From assembly GCA_028709505.1 (NCBI GenBank), contig JAQVWW010000017.1, positions 1-9,966 of the forward strand: a stretch of 9,966 bases of DNA, written 5' to 3'. This DNA is from Eubacteriales bacterium (GTDB lineage Bacteria; Bacillota; Clostridia; Christensenellales; UMGS416). The notes beneath the pieces were generated by a model. It was not told the origin of the DNA. It did no database searches and saw nothing but the letters and a program-made list of their open reading frames with translations. Position 1 is the stretch's first letter. Each line of letters starts with the position of its first letter. The translations under genes and the position numbers were made by a program. Shown here piece after piece: positions 1 through 6,061 of the stretch.

Positions 1-75
1 CGGGGCGCCTTTTACTGCGTAGCCGGATGCTTTTCTAAGATGGATTTGGGCCAACGGCAGCTCGTTGGAAGCCTC

Positions 76-102
76 AAGCCGCGGACATAACCGCGGCTTT
101 TA
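76..102 (+). terminator. Intrinsic terminator of an upstream gene outside or at the edge of the window
   Basis: GCCGCGG (78-84) pairs with CCGCGGC (91-97) around a 6-base loop. Two flanking A-T pairs extend the stem, and TTTT follows at 98-101. It lies upstream of the RpiR promoter, so it closes a transcript entering from the left. Bases 1-75 may carry the last codons of that gene. One frame stays open from base 1 to a TAA in the terminator loop (88-90) and the other two close at 22 and 38, so the true end cannot be decided here. Confidence 0.8.
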
Positions 103-140
103 AAATGCAGGATGCCGGTGGGTGTCCTTTCATAAGAAGG

Positions 141-169
141 TGGAAATTCGTGCGCCCGCGTGGTACAAT
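141..169 (+). promoter_or_regulatory. Sigma-A-like promoter for the RpiR regulator gene
   Basis: The -10 is TACAAT at 164-169. With a 17-base spacer the -35 is TGGAAA at 141-146, which matches TTGACA at four of six positions. Predicted transcription start is near 176, giving a leader of about 95 bases before the ATG at 270. Inferred from sequence only. Confidence 0.5.
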
Positions 170-269
170 AATGCCGAGTTCTCCGCTTATGCAGGCGTGC
201 AAAGTTTTGCGCTGCGTACAGCGGTTATCGCAAAAGAGGATATTTGGCACAAGGCAAGGAGTACCGGGT

Positions 270-1142
270 ATGCAGGAAGCACGCGACTTGGCGCAGCGTA
301 TCAACGCCGCGCACACATCGATGAGCAAAGGCCACAAACGCATCGCGCAGTTTATCCTGACCACCTATGACAAGGCCGCCTACATGACGGCGTTGCAGCT
401 GGGCGATACGGTAGGGGTTTCCGAATCCACCGTGGTGCGTTTCGCCATGAACTTGGGGTACGAAGGCTACCCGCAGCTGCAGCGCGCGCTGCAGGACAAG
501 GTGCGCAACAAGCTGACTACGCTGCAGCGCATGGAGATGACGTCGGACATGACCTGTGCCAACGTGCTGAAAACCGTGCTCAAGGCCGACATCAACAACC
601 TGCGCTATACCACCGAGGAGATAGACGCCGGCGTGTTTGAACGCGTGGTGGACGAGCTCTGCGCCGCCCGCAAGATTTACATCATGGGCCGGCGCAGCTC
701 TGCACCGCTGGCCCAGTTCCTGGGCTATTACTTAAGCTATATGATGGATAACATCGTCGTGGTTACGTCGGGCATTAACGATATTTTGGAACAGCTGGTG
801 CACATCGGCCCGCAGGACGCCCTTATCGGCATTTCATTTCCGCGCTATTCCAAGCGCACGATGGAGGGCTTGGACTTTGCCAAAAACCGCGGCGCCAAGC
901 TGGTGGCCATTACCGACTCGACGTCTTCGCCGCTGGGGCTGCATGCGGACTATCTGCTGACGGCGCGCAGCAACATCGCCACGTTCGTCGATTCACCGGT
1001 GGCGGCATTTTCCATCGCCAACGCGCTGATTGTAGCCATCTCCCAATGCAAGCGGGACGTGGTGGCCAAAAACTTCGCCCAGCTGGAAGGCATCTGGGAG
1101 GAGTCCGACGTTTACCTGGAAAAGAGTAAAAACGAGCTGTAA
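270..1142 (+). CDS. MurR/RpiR family transcriptional regulator (HTH + SIS domains)
   Basis: This 290-residue cytoplasmic DNA-binding regulator senses a ligand, usually a phosphosugar, through a SIS domain. The N-terminal part (about residues 1-78) is the RpiR helix-turn-helix domain, with the recognition segment GVSESTVVRFAMNLGYEGYP around residues 49-68. The SIS domain covers about residues 125-260, with sugar-phosphate-loop-like segments near KIYIMGRRSS (135-144) and ALIGISFPRYS (184-194). The start at 270 is chosen because AAGGAG (256-261) lies 8 bases upstream and the protein then begins as family members do. The frame is open further upstream to 105, but that extension crosses the predicted promoter. 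The next gene starts 1 base after the stop, which suggests an operon with the flavoprotein. The ligand is unknown: no sugar-catabolic gene is adjacent, so it may act elsewhere in the genome. Confidence 0.88.
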   Translation: MQEARDLAQRINAAHTSMSKGHKRIAQFILTTYDKAAYMTALQLGDTVGVSESTVVRFAMNLGYEGYPQLQRALQDKVRNKLTTLQRMEMTSDMTCANVLKTVLKADINNLRYTTEEIDAGVFERVVDELCAARKIYIMGRRSSAPLAQFLGYYLSYMMDNIVVVTSGINDILEQLVHIGPQDALIGISFPRYSKRTMEGLDFAKNRGAKLVAITDSTSSPLGLHADYLLTARSNIATFVDSPVAAFSIANALIVAISQCKRDVVAKNFAQLEGIWEESDVYLEKSKNEL

Positions 1143-1143
1143 T

Positions 1144-2397
1144 ATGACGGATTGTAAGTATGACGTAGTGGTGGTGGGCGGCGGCGCCGCCGGCATGATG
1201 GCCGCCATTTGCGCCGCACAGCACGGCGCACGCACGCTGCTGCTGGAGCGCAATGAAAAGCTGGGCAAAAAGCTCTACATCACCGGCAAGGGCCGCTGCA
1301 ACCTGACCAACGATTGCGACAGAGACGAGCTGATGCGCAACACGGTGCGCAACGGCCGTTTTTTGTACAGCGCCTACGCGACGCTGGATAACCGCGCGCT
1401 GATGCGGATGGTGCAGGAGCTGGGCGTGCCGCTTAAAACCGAGCGCGGCGGACGCGTGTTCCCGCAATCCGATCATGCCAGCGACATCAACCGCGCGCTG
1501 ACGCGGGCGCTGGCGCAATACGGCGCCCAGGTGCGGCTGCACAGCCGCGTGGCGGCGCTGCAGTGCGACGAGGGCCGCGTATCCGGCGTAACGCTGGCCG
1601 GCGGCGAGACCGTTGCCGCCAAAGCCGTGGTACTGGCCACCGGCGGCCTGTCCTACGCCGTGACTGGTTCCGACGGCGACGGCCACCGGATGGCCGCCCA
1701 AAACGGGCACGTTGTCACCGACTGCACGCCTTCGCTGGTGCCCATCGTGATTCAAGAACCGTGGGTGGCCCAGCTACAGGGGCTGGCCCTTAAAAATGTG
1801 CGCCTGGGGCTTTACCGGCGGGGTAAGCGGATATTTGAAGACATCGGCGAGATGCTCTTTACGCACTTTGGCGTCAGCGGCCCGCTGGTGCTGACGGCCA
1901 GCGCCACCATCAGCGGCCAGCCCATCGACGAATTTTCGCTGCGGCTGGACATGAAGCCGGGCCTGGACGAGACACGGCTGGATCAGCGGCTGCTGCGCGA
2001 TCTGGACGAGAACGCCAACCGGCAGATTGCCAATACGCTGCCGGCGCTGTTGCCCCAGCGTATGGTGCGGCCGGTGCTGGAGCTGTGCGCCATTGCGCCC
2101 GAGGCGCCCTGCCACCAGATTACCCGCGCCCAGCGCCGTCTGCTGGGCGAAACGATAAAGAGCCTGGCGCTGACGCCGACGGGTTTGCGCGGCTGGGACG
2201 AGGCGGTCATCACCCGCGGCGGCGTGGCCTGCCAGCAGGTAGACCCGTCTACGTTGCAGTCGCGGGTGCTGCCGGGCCTCTATTTTGCCGGGGAGCTGTT
2301 GGATGTGGACGCCTTAACCGGCGGGTTTAACCTGCAATTGGCTTTTTCCACCGGTTATTTGGCCGGCGCCCAAAGCGCCCGGGCCAGCCAAGCCTAG
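1144..2397 (+). CDS. NAD(P)/FAD-dependent oxidoreductase, HI0933/YhiN/BaiN family
   Basis: This 417-residue predicted cytoplasmic flavoprotein opens with a Rossmann FAD-binding motif, VVVVGGGAAGMMAA (GGGAAG at residues 12-17), then an acidic residue at the end of the second strand (E35). The family block GKKLYITGKGRCNLTN lies at 41-56. The C-terminal FAD-contacting motif is GELLDVD (383-389), followed by TGGFNLQ and AFSTG. Length matches the family (about 400-420). Family members are mostly uncharacterised. One subgroup, BaiN, has been linked to bile-acid reduction in gut clostridia, but sequence alone does not justify that substrate here. The ribosome binding site before the ATG is weak (GAG near 1133). 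With a 1-base gap to the RpiR stop, translation is probably coupled. No terminator separates it clearly from the next gene. The family assignment is firm and the reaction is unknown. Confidence 0.9.
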   Translation: MTDCKYDVVVVGGGAAGMMAAICAAQHGARTLLLERNEKLGKKLYITGKGRCNLTNDCDRDELMRNTVRNGRFLYSAYATLDNRALMRMVQELGVPLKTERGGRVFPQSDHASDINRALTRALAQYGAQVRLHSRVAALQCDEGRVSGVTLAGGETVAAKAVVLATGGLSYAVTGSDGDGHRMAAQNGHVVTDCTPSLVPIVIQEPWVAQLQGLALKNVRLGLYRRGKRIFEDIGEMLFTHFGVSGPLVLTASATISGQPIDEFSLRLDMKPGLDETRLDQRLLRDLDENANRQIANTLPALLPQRMVRPVLELCAIAPEAPCHQITRAQRRLLGETIKSLALTPTGLRGWDEAVITRGGVACQQVDPSTLQSRVLPGLYFAGELLDVDALTGGFNLQLAFSTGYLAGAQSARASQA

Positions 2398-2464
2398 AGT
2401 TTACCCGCCACTTTTTGCCGGAGCTGGGTAGAGTAGCAAAAAATATGCCGTGAAAGGGGACGGG

Positions 2465-3751
2465 ATGGGACAGAAGATGCGCCGTGTTATCGAGAAATGG
2501 ACTGTGCTGTGCACGCTGGGCATCGTGTGCTGCCTGCTGCTGCAGGCGGACATGGCCCGTGGCGTTACGCCGATACAGCAACGCTTTCGCCTGTCCGCAT
2601 GGGTTAAGAGCGGGTTTGGGCTTATGGCGTTTAGCCGCGACATTGCCGCGCAAGGGCCCGCGCAGCCCACCGCGTCGCCGGCGCCCTCCTGGCAGGACAA
2701 CATCGTACCCCACGCCGCCGGCTGGCAGCCCACGCTGCTGGCGTGGCAGTACCGGCCGCTTACGCTGGACGACGTGCCCGACGGCGTCACCGTACTCGCG
2801 CCCACCTGGTATTACGTAGAGGATGACGAAGGCGAAGCGGCGCTGCGTGATTTGGCCGAGTTGGGCTATTCCAAATGGGACCCGGCAGGATATACGGCCG
2901 CCGCCCGCGAAAAAGGCATTGCCGTGTGGGCTACGGCGGTCAGCTTTACGCCGGCGCTATCCAAGCAGGTGGTCACCGATGCCGACAAACAGGCCGCTTT
3001 CATCACGCGGATGGTGCAAGAAATTGAAAAATATCATTTGGACGGCATCAACTTCGATTTTGAAAAGATGGATCCCGCCGACGCATCCCAATACACGGCC
3101 TTTATCGCCGCCTGCAAAGCCGCCTTCCCGGCGAACGTGGTGGTGTCGGTGTGTGTGACGGTGCCGCTGCCCTACGACGATCCGGGAAACTGGTATCAGT
3201 GCTATGACCGCGGCGCGCTGGCGCAGGTGTGCGACTATGTGGCCGTGATGACGTACGACGCCGAGACCGAGCCGGTGGCGCCCTACGGCTGGGTCGAGGA
3301 AAAACTGCAGGCGACGCTGGCCAGCGTGCCTTCGGATAAGCTGCTGATGGGGTTCCCGTTTTACGGGCGGGAATACACGGCGCCGGCACAGATACAGGAC
3401 GATGGCAGCGTAAGCGCCGGCAGCGAAAAACCGCGCCGCGAGAGCGTCACGCCGGCACGGGTAAACCAGCTGCTGGCCGAGGACGGGTACGACACCGGCG
3501 AGGGCCGTGTGCAAGTCAAGCAGTGGCTGGACAAAGGCGCCGTCTCCGACGAGTGGCAGGTGCCGGGCTACCGCTTTATCGACACGCAGGATAACCTGCA
3601 CCGGATATGGATGGACGACGCCGCGTCGATGGCGCTAAAAGCGCAGCTGGTGCAAAAATATCAGCTGGCCGGCGGGGCCGTTTGGCGGCTGGCGTCCGGC
3701 CAGCAGCAACAGCAGCTGTGGCCGGCGCTAACACAAGGCATGACGCCTTAA
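2465..3751 (+). CDS. Glycoside hydrolase family 18 protein, SleL/YaaH-like, exported or membrane-anchored
   Basis: This 428-residue protein starts with a short basic stretch and a hydrophobic segment (about residues 12-27), a signal peptide or signal anchor. A linker rich in A and P follows, then a GH18 barrel from about residue 75. The catalytic motif is DGINFDFE at 193-200 with E200 as the expected acid/base. The third motif position is N rather than D, as is common in the spore-cortex-lytic SleL/YaaH group. MTYD (262-265), GFPFYGREY (296-304) and AVWRLASG (405-412) are further family landmarks. Known relatives cleave N-acetylglucosaminyl bonds in peptidoglycan or chitin-like polymers outside the cell. 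The ATG at 2465 is preferred because GGGG (2456-2459) is suitably placed; a GTG at 2450 would add five residues and has a poorer site. It is followed closely by the PspC gene. No LysM repeat is visible, unlike classical SleL. Confidence 0.85.
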   Translation: MGQKMRRVIEKWTVLCTLGIVCCLLLQADMARGVTPIQQRFRLSAWVKSGFGLMAFSRDIAAQGPAQPTASPAPSWQDNIVPHAAGWQPTLLAWQYRPLTLDDVPDGVTVLAPTWYYVEDDEGEAALRDLAELGYSKWDPAGYTAAAREKGIAVWATAVSFTPALSKQVVTDADKQAAFITRMVQEIEKYHLDGINFDFEKMDPADASQYTAFIAACKAAFPANVVVSVCVTVPLPYDDPGNWYQCYDRGALAQVCDYVAVMTYDAETEPVAPYGWVEEKLQATLASVPSDKLLMGFPFYGREYTAPAQIQDDGSVSAGSEKPRRESVTPARVNQLLAEDGYDTGEGRVQVKQWLDKGAVSDEWQVPGYRFIDTQDNLHRIWMDDAASMALKAQLVQKYQLAGGAVWRLASGQQQQQLWPALTQGMTP

Positions 3752-3762
3752 GGAGGAAGAAT

Positions 3763-4137
3763 ATGCAGCAAAAAGAATTGCGCAAGGGCGATAAAAAGGT
3801 TATTGCCGGCGTATGCCAGGGTATGGCCGACTATTTTAACATGCGGGCCGACCTGATGCGCGTCATCTGGGTCGTGGCGGCGTTGCTGACCAGCATCGTG
3901 CCGGTGGGCGCGCTGTATGTGATACTGGCCTTTGGTCTGCCCGACGCCCAGGGTCGCGGCGGCTTTACCGGCCAAAACCGGGGCATCCTATGGGTTGCCG
4001 GCGGCTTAATCGCGTTGGGCGGCTATCTGGTGCTGCGCACGCTGCTGCCCGCGCTGGCCAAGGGGCTGACGATGGCGGCGCTATGCCTCGCGCTGGGCGT
4101 CTTTCTCCTCTGGTACGGCCTGCGCCGCAAGGGATAG
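3763..4137 (+). CDS. PspC domain membrane protein
   Basis: This 124-residue protein begins with a PspC domain: a basic start, then VIAGVCQGMADYFN (residues 13-26), an R33 before a long hydrophobic helix (34-59), and LYVILAFGLPD (51-61). Two more predicted membrane helices lie at about 74-91 and 100-118, and the tail is basic (RRKG). PspC in enterobacteria is an inner-membrane partner of the phage-shock response. Stand-alone PspC-domain proteins in Gram-positive bacteria are associated with envelope stress, but their role is less defined. The start is set by AAGGAGG at 3750-3756, six bases before the ATG. This site overlaps the stop codon of the GH18 gene, so the two genes are almost certainly co-translated. 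The frame is open upstream, but that part overlaps the GH18 gene and is not real. Confidence 0.87.
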   Translation: MQQKELRKGDKKVIAGVCQGMADYFNMRADLMRVIWVVAALLTSIVPVGALYVILAFGLPDAQGRGGFTGQNRGILWVAGGLIALGGYLVLRTLLPALAKGLTMAALCLALGVFLLWYGLRRKG

Positions 4138-4151
4138 CAGCCGGCCCATAG

Positions 4152-4179
4152 GCAAAGGAAGCGCCGGGCAGCGCTTCCT
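4152..4179. repeat. 28-base hairpin repeat, copy 1
   Basis: AGGAAGCGC and GCGCTTCCT form a 9-bp stem around the loop CGGGCA, starting 17 bases after the PspC stop codon. It may act as a terminator for that operon, but no U-run follows on the plus strand, and none follows on the minus strand. The same 28 bases recur exactly at 4370-4397. Confidence 0.85.
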
Positions 4180-4215
4180 AAGATTGTCGAAAAATCCTTT
4201 ATGGTCTGGCTTTGG

Positions 4216-4224
4216 TGTTATAAA
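4216..4224 (+). promoter_or_regulatory. Possible extended -10 promoter inside the non-coding stretch
   Basis: TGt followed by TATAAA fits an extended -10 element. No convincing -35 is found at 16-18 bases. If used, it would give a transcript from about 4231 through the stem-loop at 4264-4289 to the hairpin repeat at 4370-4397. Weak evidence. Confidence 0.25.
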
Positions 4225-4369
4225 AGTATTTTTCCTGGCCGAGCGACCTGTGCGCGAGGCGCTGGAAACAACGGGTTCCCGTTGCTTCCACTTGATAACC
4301 CTTCGCTTTCATGACGGTTTATCGAAGCGAACAGCTTGTTGCAAAAAGACCGCAGCACTTCTTTGACAA

Positions 4370-4397
4370 GCAAAGGAAGCGCCGGGCAGCGCTTCCT
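4370..4397. repeat. 28-base hairpin repeat, copy 2
   Basis: An exact copy of 4152-4179. Here the stem extends to 11 bp because two further A-T pairs form (AAAGGAAGCGC with GCGCTTCCTTT). It lies downstream of the minus-strand small gene and could end transcripts from both directions, although the U-runs are short (TTT). Confidence 0.85.
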
Positions 4398-4487
4398 TTG
4401 GGCTTGTTGTGTGTGCGTCTCGCGTCGTTGAATCCTTTGCGCGGCGGCTGCCGGGGCAAGCGGGATTTATCCGGCCGCCTGCGTATG

Positions 4488-4640
4488 TCAAGTACTCTTT
4501 TCCAGCAAATGCTGGGCCATCTGCTCCAGCTGCTGCAGCGAGTCAAACTGGGGACCTGCCTGGGCGATGGTTTCCTGGATGTAGGCAGGCAGGGAATCGA
4601 AATATTGCTGCATCTGCGGATCTTTCAGCTCAAACGCCAT
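4488..4640 (-). CDS. Small uncharacterised 50-residue protein
   Basis: The 50-residue product begins MAFELKDPQMQQYFDSLPAY and ends LLEKST. It is acidic and glutamine-rich, predicted helical, with no signal peptide or membrane segment. I recall similar short proteins with a YFxSLPxxxQExIxQxG pattern in clostridial genomes, but know of no function. The start is set by a near-perfect GGAGG with 7 bases to the ATG (complement of 4638-4640). A longer in-frame form from 4709 would overlap the queH start and lacks such a site. It is divergent from queH with a 47-base gap and convergent with the PspC operon. Codon choice resembles its GC-rich neighbours. The strong ribosome site and protein-like composition make it a likely real gene despite its size. 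Confidence 0.72.
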   Translation of the reverse strand: MAFELKDPQMQQYFDSLPAYIQETIAQAGPQFDSLQQLEQMAQHLLEKST

Positions 4641-4655
4641 GCAATCACCTCCGGG

Positions 4656-4664
4656 TACAGTGTA
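4656..4664. promoter_or_regulatory. Palindromic TACAGTGTA in the divergent gap between the small gene and queH
   Basis: The 9-base palindrome TACA-G-TGTA places a -10-like hexamer on each strand: TACAGT on plus (4656-4661) and TACACT on minus (4664-4659). It could serve a divergent promoter pair or an operator. No good -35 hexamer is seen for either direction. Confidence 0.3.
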
Positions 4665-4687
4665 GACCGCTAAAGGGGAACTCATAC

Positions 4688-5347
4688 ATGCAACCGCATC
4701 AAAAACCAAACCTGCAAAAAGAGCTGGACGATGTGTTGCGGCGGCTGACGGACCAGAAAACGACGCCGTCGCTGCTGCTGCACAGCTGCTGCGCGCCCTG
4801 CAGCAGCTACGTGCTGGAATATCTGACGCGCTATTTCCGCATTACGCTGCTGTACGATAACCCCAACATTGCTCCCCGCCAGGAGCATGACCGGCGCCTG
4901 GCCGAGCAACGCACGCTGCTGGACGCGCTGACGCTGCCTTACCCGGTGGCGCTGCTGGAGGGGGCGTATGAGCCCGAAGCGTTTGACCGGCTGGCCCGGG
5001 GGCGGGAAGAAGAGCCCGAGGGCGGCGCACGCTGCGCCGCCTGCTACGCGCTGCGGCTGCAACGTACGGCAAAAGCCGCCGCCGAGGGCGGGTTTGATTA
5101 CTTCACTACGACGCTGAGCATCAGCCCGCATAAGGACGCCGCGGTGCTGGATAACATCGGACGGCGCCTGGCCGATGAATACGGCGTGGCCTATCTGCCG
5201 GCGGATTTTAAAAAGCGCGGCGGCTACCGGCGCTCGGTGGAGCTTTCGGCCCAATACGGGCTGTACCGGCAGGATTATTGTGGATGCGAGTTTTCGCGCA
5301 GACAGGCGCGGCAGCGCCGGCAGGCGGCAAAGACCCCGGCGCAGTAG
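4688..5347 (+). CDS. queH: Epoxyqueuosine reductase QueH (DUF208 family)
   Basis: This 219-residue cytoplasmic enzyme reduces epoxyqueuosine in tRNA to queuosine, the last step of queuosine synthesis, and is a non-homologous alternative to the cobalamin-dependent QueG. All expected cysteine groups are present: HSCCAPCS with C34, C35 and C38; RCAACYALRL with C116 and C119; and DYCGC with C198 and C200. These carry an iron-sulfur cluster and adjacent metal site in the characterised family. Other family landmarks are YDNPNI (56-61), FDYFTTTLSISPHKD (136-150) and FKKRGGYRRS (174-183). The ATG at 4688 is chosen because AAAGGGG ends 9 bases upstream and the protein then has family length. The open frame continues upstream to 4409 but crosses the divergent small gene. 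The C-terminal tail is basic (RRQARQRRQ), possibly for tRNA contact. It lies just upstream of a tRNA operon with a separate promoter. Confidence 0.93.
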   Translation: MQPHQKPNLQKELDDVLRRLTDQKTTPSLLLHSCCAPCSSYVLEYLTRYFRITLLYDNPNIAPRQEHDRRLAEQRTLLDALTLPYPVALLEGAYEPEAFDRLARGREEEPEGGARCAACYALRLQRTAKAAAEGGFDYFTTTLSISPHKDAAVLDNIGRRLADEYGVAYLPADFKKRGGYRRSVELSAQYGLYRQDYCGCEFSRRQARQRRQAAKTPAQ

Positions 5348-5385
5348 TTCGAAAGGTTGGATCGAAACAGACCGCGCCGGATGGG

Positions 5386-5404
5386 CGGCGGTATCGCACC
5401 GCCG
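5386..5404 (+). terminator. Possible weak terminator hairpin after queH
   Basis: CGGCGGT (5386-5392) pairs with ACCGCCG (5398-5404) around ATCGC, 39 bases after the queH stop. No U-run follows, so it may instead be only a stem that shields the 3' end, or may have no role. Confidence 0.35.
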
Positions 5405-5423
5405 GCATATGCAAATTTCAGGG

Positions 5424-5452
5424 TTGACAAGGATGGTTTTTTTTCCTATAAT
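5424..5452 (+). promoter_or_regulatory. Consensus sigma-A promoter of the tRNA operon
   Basis: TTGACA at 5424-5429 and TATAAT at 5447-5452 both match consensus exactly and are separated by 17 bases, with a T-run inside the spacer. Transcription should start near 5459, about 15 bases before the first tRNA. Confidence 0.9.
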
Positions 5453-5473
5453 AACTCGTGCGTAACGGTGCCT

Positions 5474-5550
5474 GGGAGCATGGCTCAGTTGGTTTGAGCA
5501 TTCGGCTTACATCCGAAAGGTCATAGGTTCGAGTCCTATTGTTCCCACCA
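5474..5550 (+). tRNA. tRNA-Val (anticodon TAC)
   Basis: A full cloverleaf is seen: acceptor GGGAGCA/TGTTCCC (one G-T pair), D-stem GCTC/GAGC, anticodon stem TTCGG/CCGAA with loop CTTACAT (anticodon TAC), and T-stem ATAGG/CCTAT with TTCGAGT loop. The discriminator is A and CCA is encoded. First tRNA of a three-gene operon. Confidence 0.96.
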
Positions 5551-5618
5551 GTTGCGCCCGGATAGCTCGACGGGCGGCAAAACGATCCGGCACACCGGGT
5601 TATCCGAGCGGTTTTGAT
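5551..5618 (+). other. Structured tRNA spacer, possible tRNA remnant
   Basis: GCCCGGATAGCTC at 5556-5568 looks like the 5' end of a tRNA (acceptor strand, then TAGCTC of the D-arm), but no anticodon arm or T-arm follows. The spacer also folds by itself: GCCCG with CGGGC (5571-5575), CGGATA (5559-5564) with TATCCG (5601-5606), and CCGG-caca-CCGG at 5587-5598. It could be a decayed tRNA or just a processing spacer. Confidence 0.3.
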
Positions 5619-5694
5619 GCGGGAGTAGCTCAATGGCTAGAGCGTCGCCTTGCCATGGCGAAGGTTGCGAGTTCGAGTCTCGTCTTCCGCTCCA
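5619..5694 (+). tRNA. tRNA-Gly (anticodon GCC)
   Basis: The cloverleaf is complete: acceptor GCGGGAG/CTTCCGC (one G-T pair), D-stem GCTC/GAGC, anticodon stem TCGCC/GGCGA with loop TTGCCAT (anticodon GCC), and T-stem GCGAG/CTCGT closing with TTCGAGT. The discriminator is T and CCA is encoded. It is 68 bases after tRNA-Val. Confidence 0.96.
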
Positions 5695-5702
5695 TTTTAT
5701 TC

Positions 5703-5777
5703 GGCACCATAGCCAAGTGGTAAGGCGCGAGTCTGCAAAACTTGTATGCCCCAGTTCAAATCTGGGTGGTGCCTCCA
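5703..5777 (+). tRNA. tRNA-Cys (anticodon GCA)
   Basis: The acceptor stem GGCACCA/TGGTGCC is perfect. The D-stem is GCC/GGC, the anticodon stem CGAGT/ACTTG has loop CTGCAAA (anticodon GCA), and the T-stem CCCAG/CTGGG carries TTCAAAT. The discriminator is T, as is standard for tRNA-Cys (U73), and CCA is encoded. It is 8 bases after tRNA-Gly and runs directly into the operon terminator. Confidence 0.96.
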
Positions 5778-5809
5778 AAAAGCCTCATTCTTCGGAATGA
5801 GGCTTTTTT
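5777..5809 (+). terminator. Intrinsic terminator of the tRNA operon
   Basis: AGCCTCATTC (5781-5790) and GAATGAGGCT (5795-5804) pair perfectly around a TTCG tetraloop. An A-run precedes the stem and TTTTT follows to 5809. The A-run on the left means it can also work for minus-strand transcripts. Confidence 0.95.
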
Positions 5810-5810
5810 G

Positions 5811-5907
5811 ATGAAATTTGCCTTGTGGATAGATGAAGTAGTTTTGCTGTGGAGTATTTGTTAACGCAAATCTAAAATATGCTGCGGCACATAAGGGCAA
5901 ATTTCAT
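5811..5907. repeat. Inverted repeat in the AT-rich patch
   Basis: ATGAAATTTGCC at 5811-5822 is repeated as its reverse complement GGCAAATTTCAT at 5896-5907, with 73 bases between them. Weaker similarity continues inside both arms (TTGTG against CACATAA). The pair starts right after the tRNA terminator, where composition changes to AT-rich. No open reading frame lies between the arms. Confidence 0.6.
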
Positions 5908-5967
5908 TTCACGTTTTGCGTCAGCAAAAAAATTCACAATGGCCGTAAAGTCATCATTTCATATTGC

Positions 5968-5997
5968 ATCACAACATTTCATTCCATATGCTATAAT
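5968..5997 (+). promoter_or_regulatory. Promoter of the pyrophosphatase-like gene
   Basis: A perfect TATAAT lies at 5992-5997, preceded by TGc (5989-5991), an extended -10. ATCACA at 5968-5973 is a modest -35 at 18 bases. Start would be near 6004, giving a leader of about 58 AT-rich bases. Confidence 0.65.
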
Positions 5998-6061
5998 GGT
6001 TTCCGATGTGAGATTGTGAAAGAAAACAAATAAAAATTGTTTATATTGGATGGGATGAAAC

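Larger units (their letters stand above)
4138..4487. other. Non-coding stretch rich in stem-loops
   Basis: No credible protein is seen on either strand. The region holds two copies of a hairpin repeat (4152-4179 and 4370-4397). Between them are a strong stem-loop GGAA-a-CAACGGG/CCCGTTG-c-TTCC at 4264-4289 and an inverted repeat TTCGCTT...AAGCGAA around 4303-4332. An extended -10-like TGtTATAAA at 4216-4224 could start a small RNA running rightward to the second hairpin. From about 4400 to 4487 only GC-rich sequence downstream of the minus-strand small gene is seen. Confidence 0.5.

Noticed and set aside
1..90. Open frame at the left edge ending in the terminator loop
   Set aside because: A stop codon inside the terminator loop is unlikely for a real gene, and the 29 codons show no recognisable family. 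Other frames closing at 22 or 38 are equally possible gene ends.
910..1755. A 281-codon open frame on the minus strand across the regulator/flavoprotein junction
   Set aside because: It is rich in H, R, Q and A, as expected for the antisense of GC-rich genes, has no recognisable domain, and overlaps two well-supported plus-strand genes.
2957..3601. A 214-codon minus-strand open frame inside the GH18 gene
   Set aside because: Low-complexity antisense composition, no motif, and completely covered by a gene with clear catalytic residues.
4184..4366. 60-codon frame with a TTG start between the two hairpin repeats
   Set aside because: No ribosome binding site, it runs through stem-loops, and has no protein-like pattern.
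4138..4487. CRISPR array suggested by the repeated hairpin
   Set aside because: Only two copies, 190 bases apart edge to edge, with no regular spacers and no cas genes.
5551..5618. A fourth complete tRNA in the operon
   Set aside because: Only a 5'-like segment is present; there is no anticodon stem-loop or TTCGA-type T-arm.
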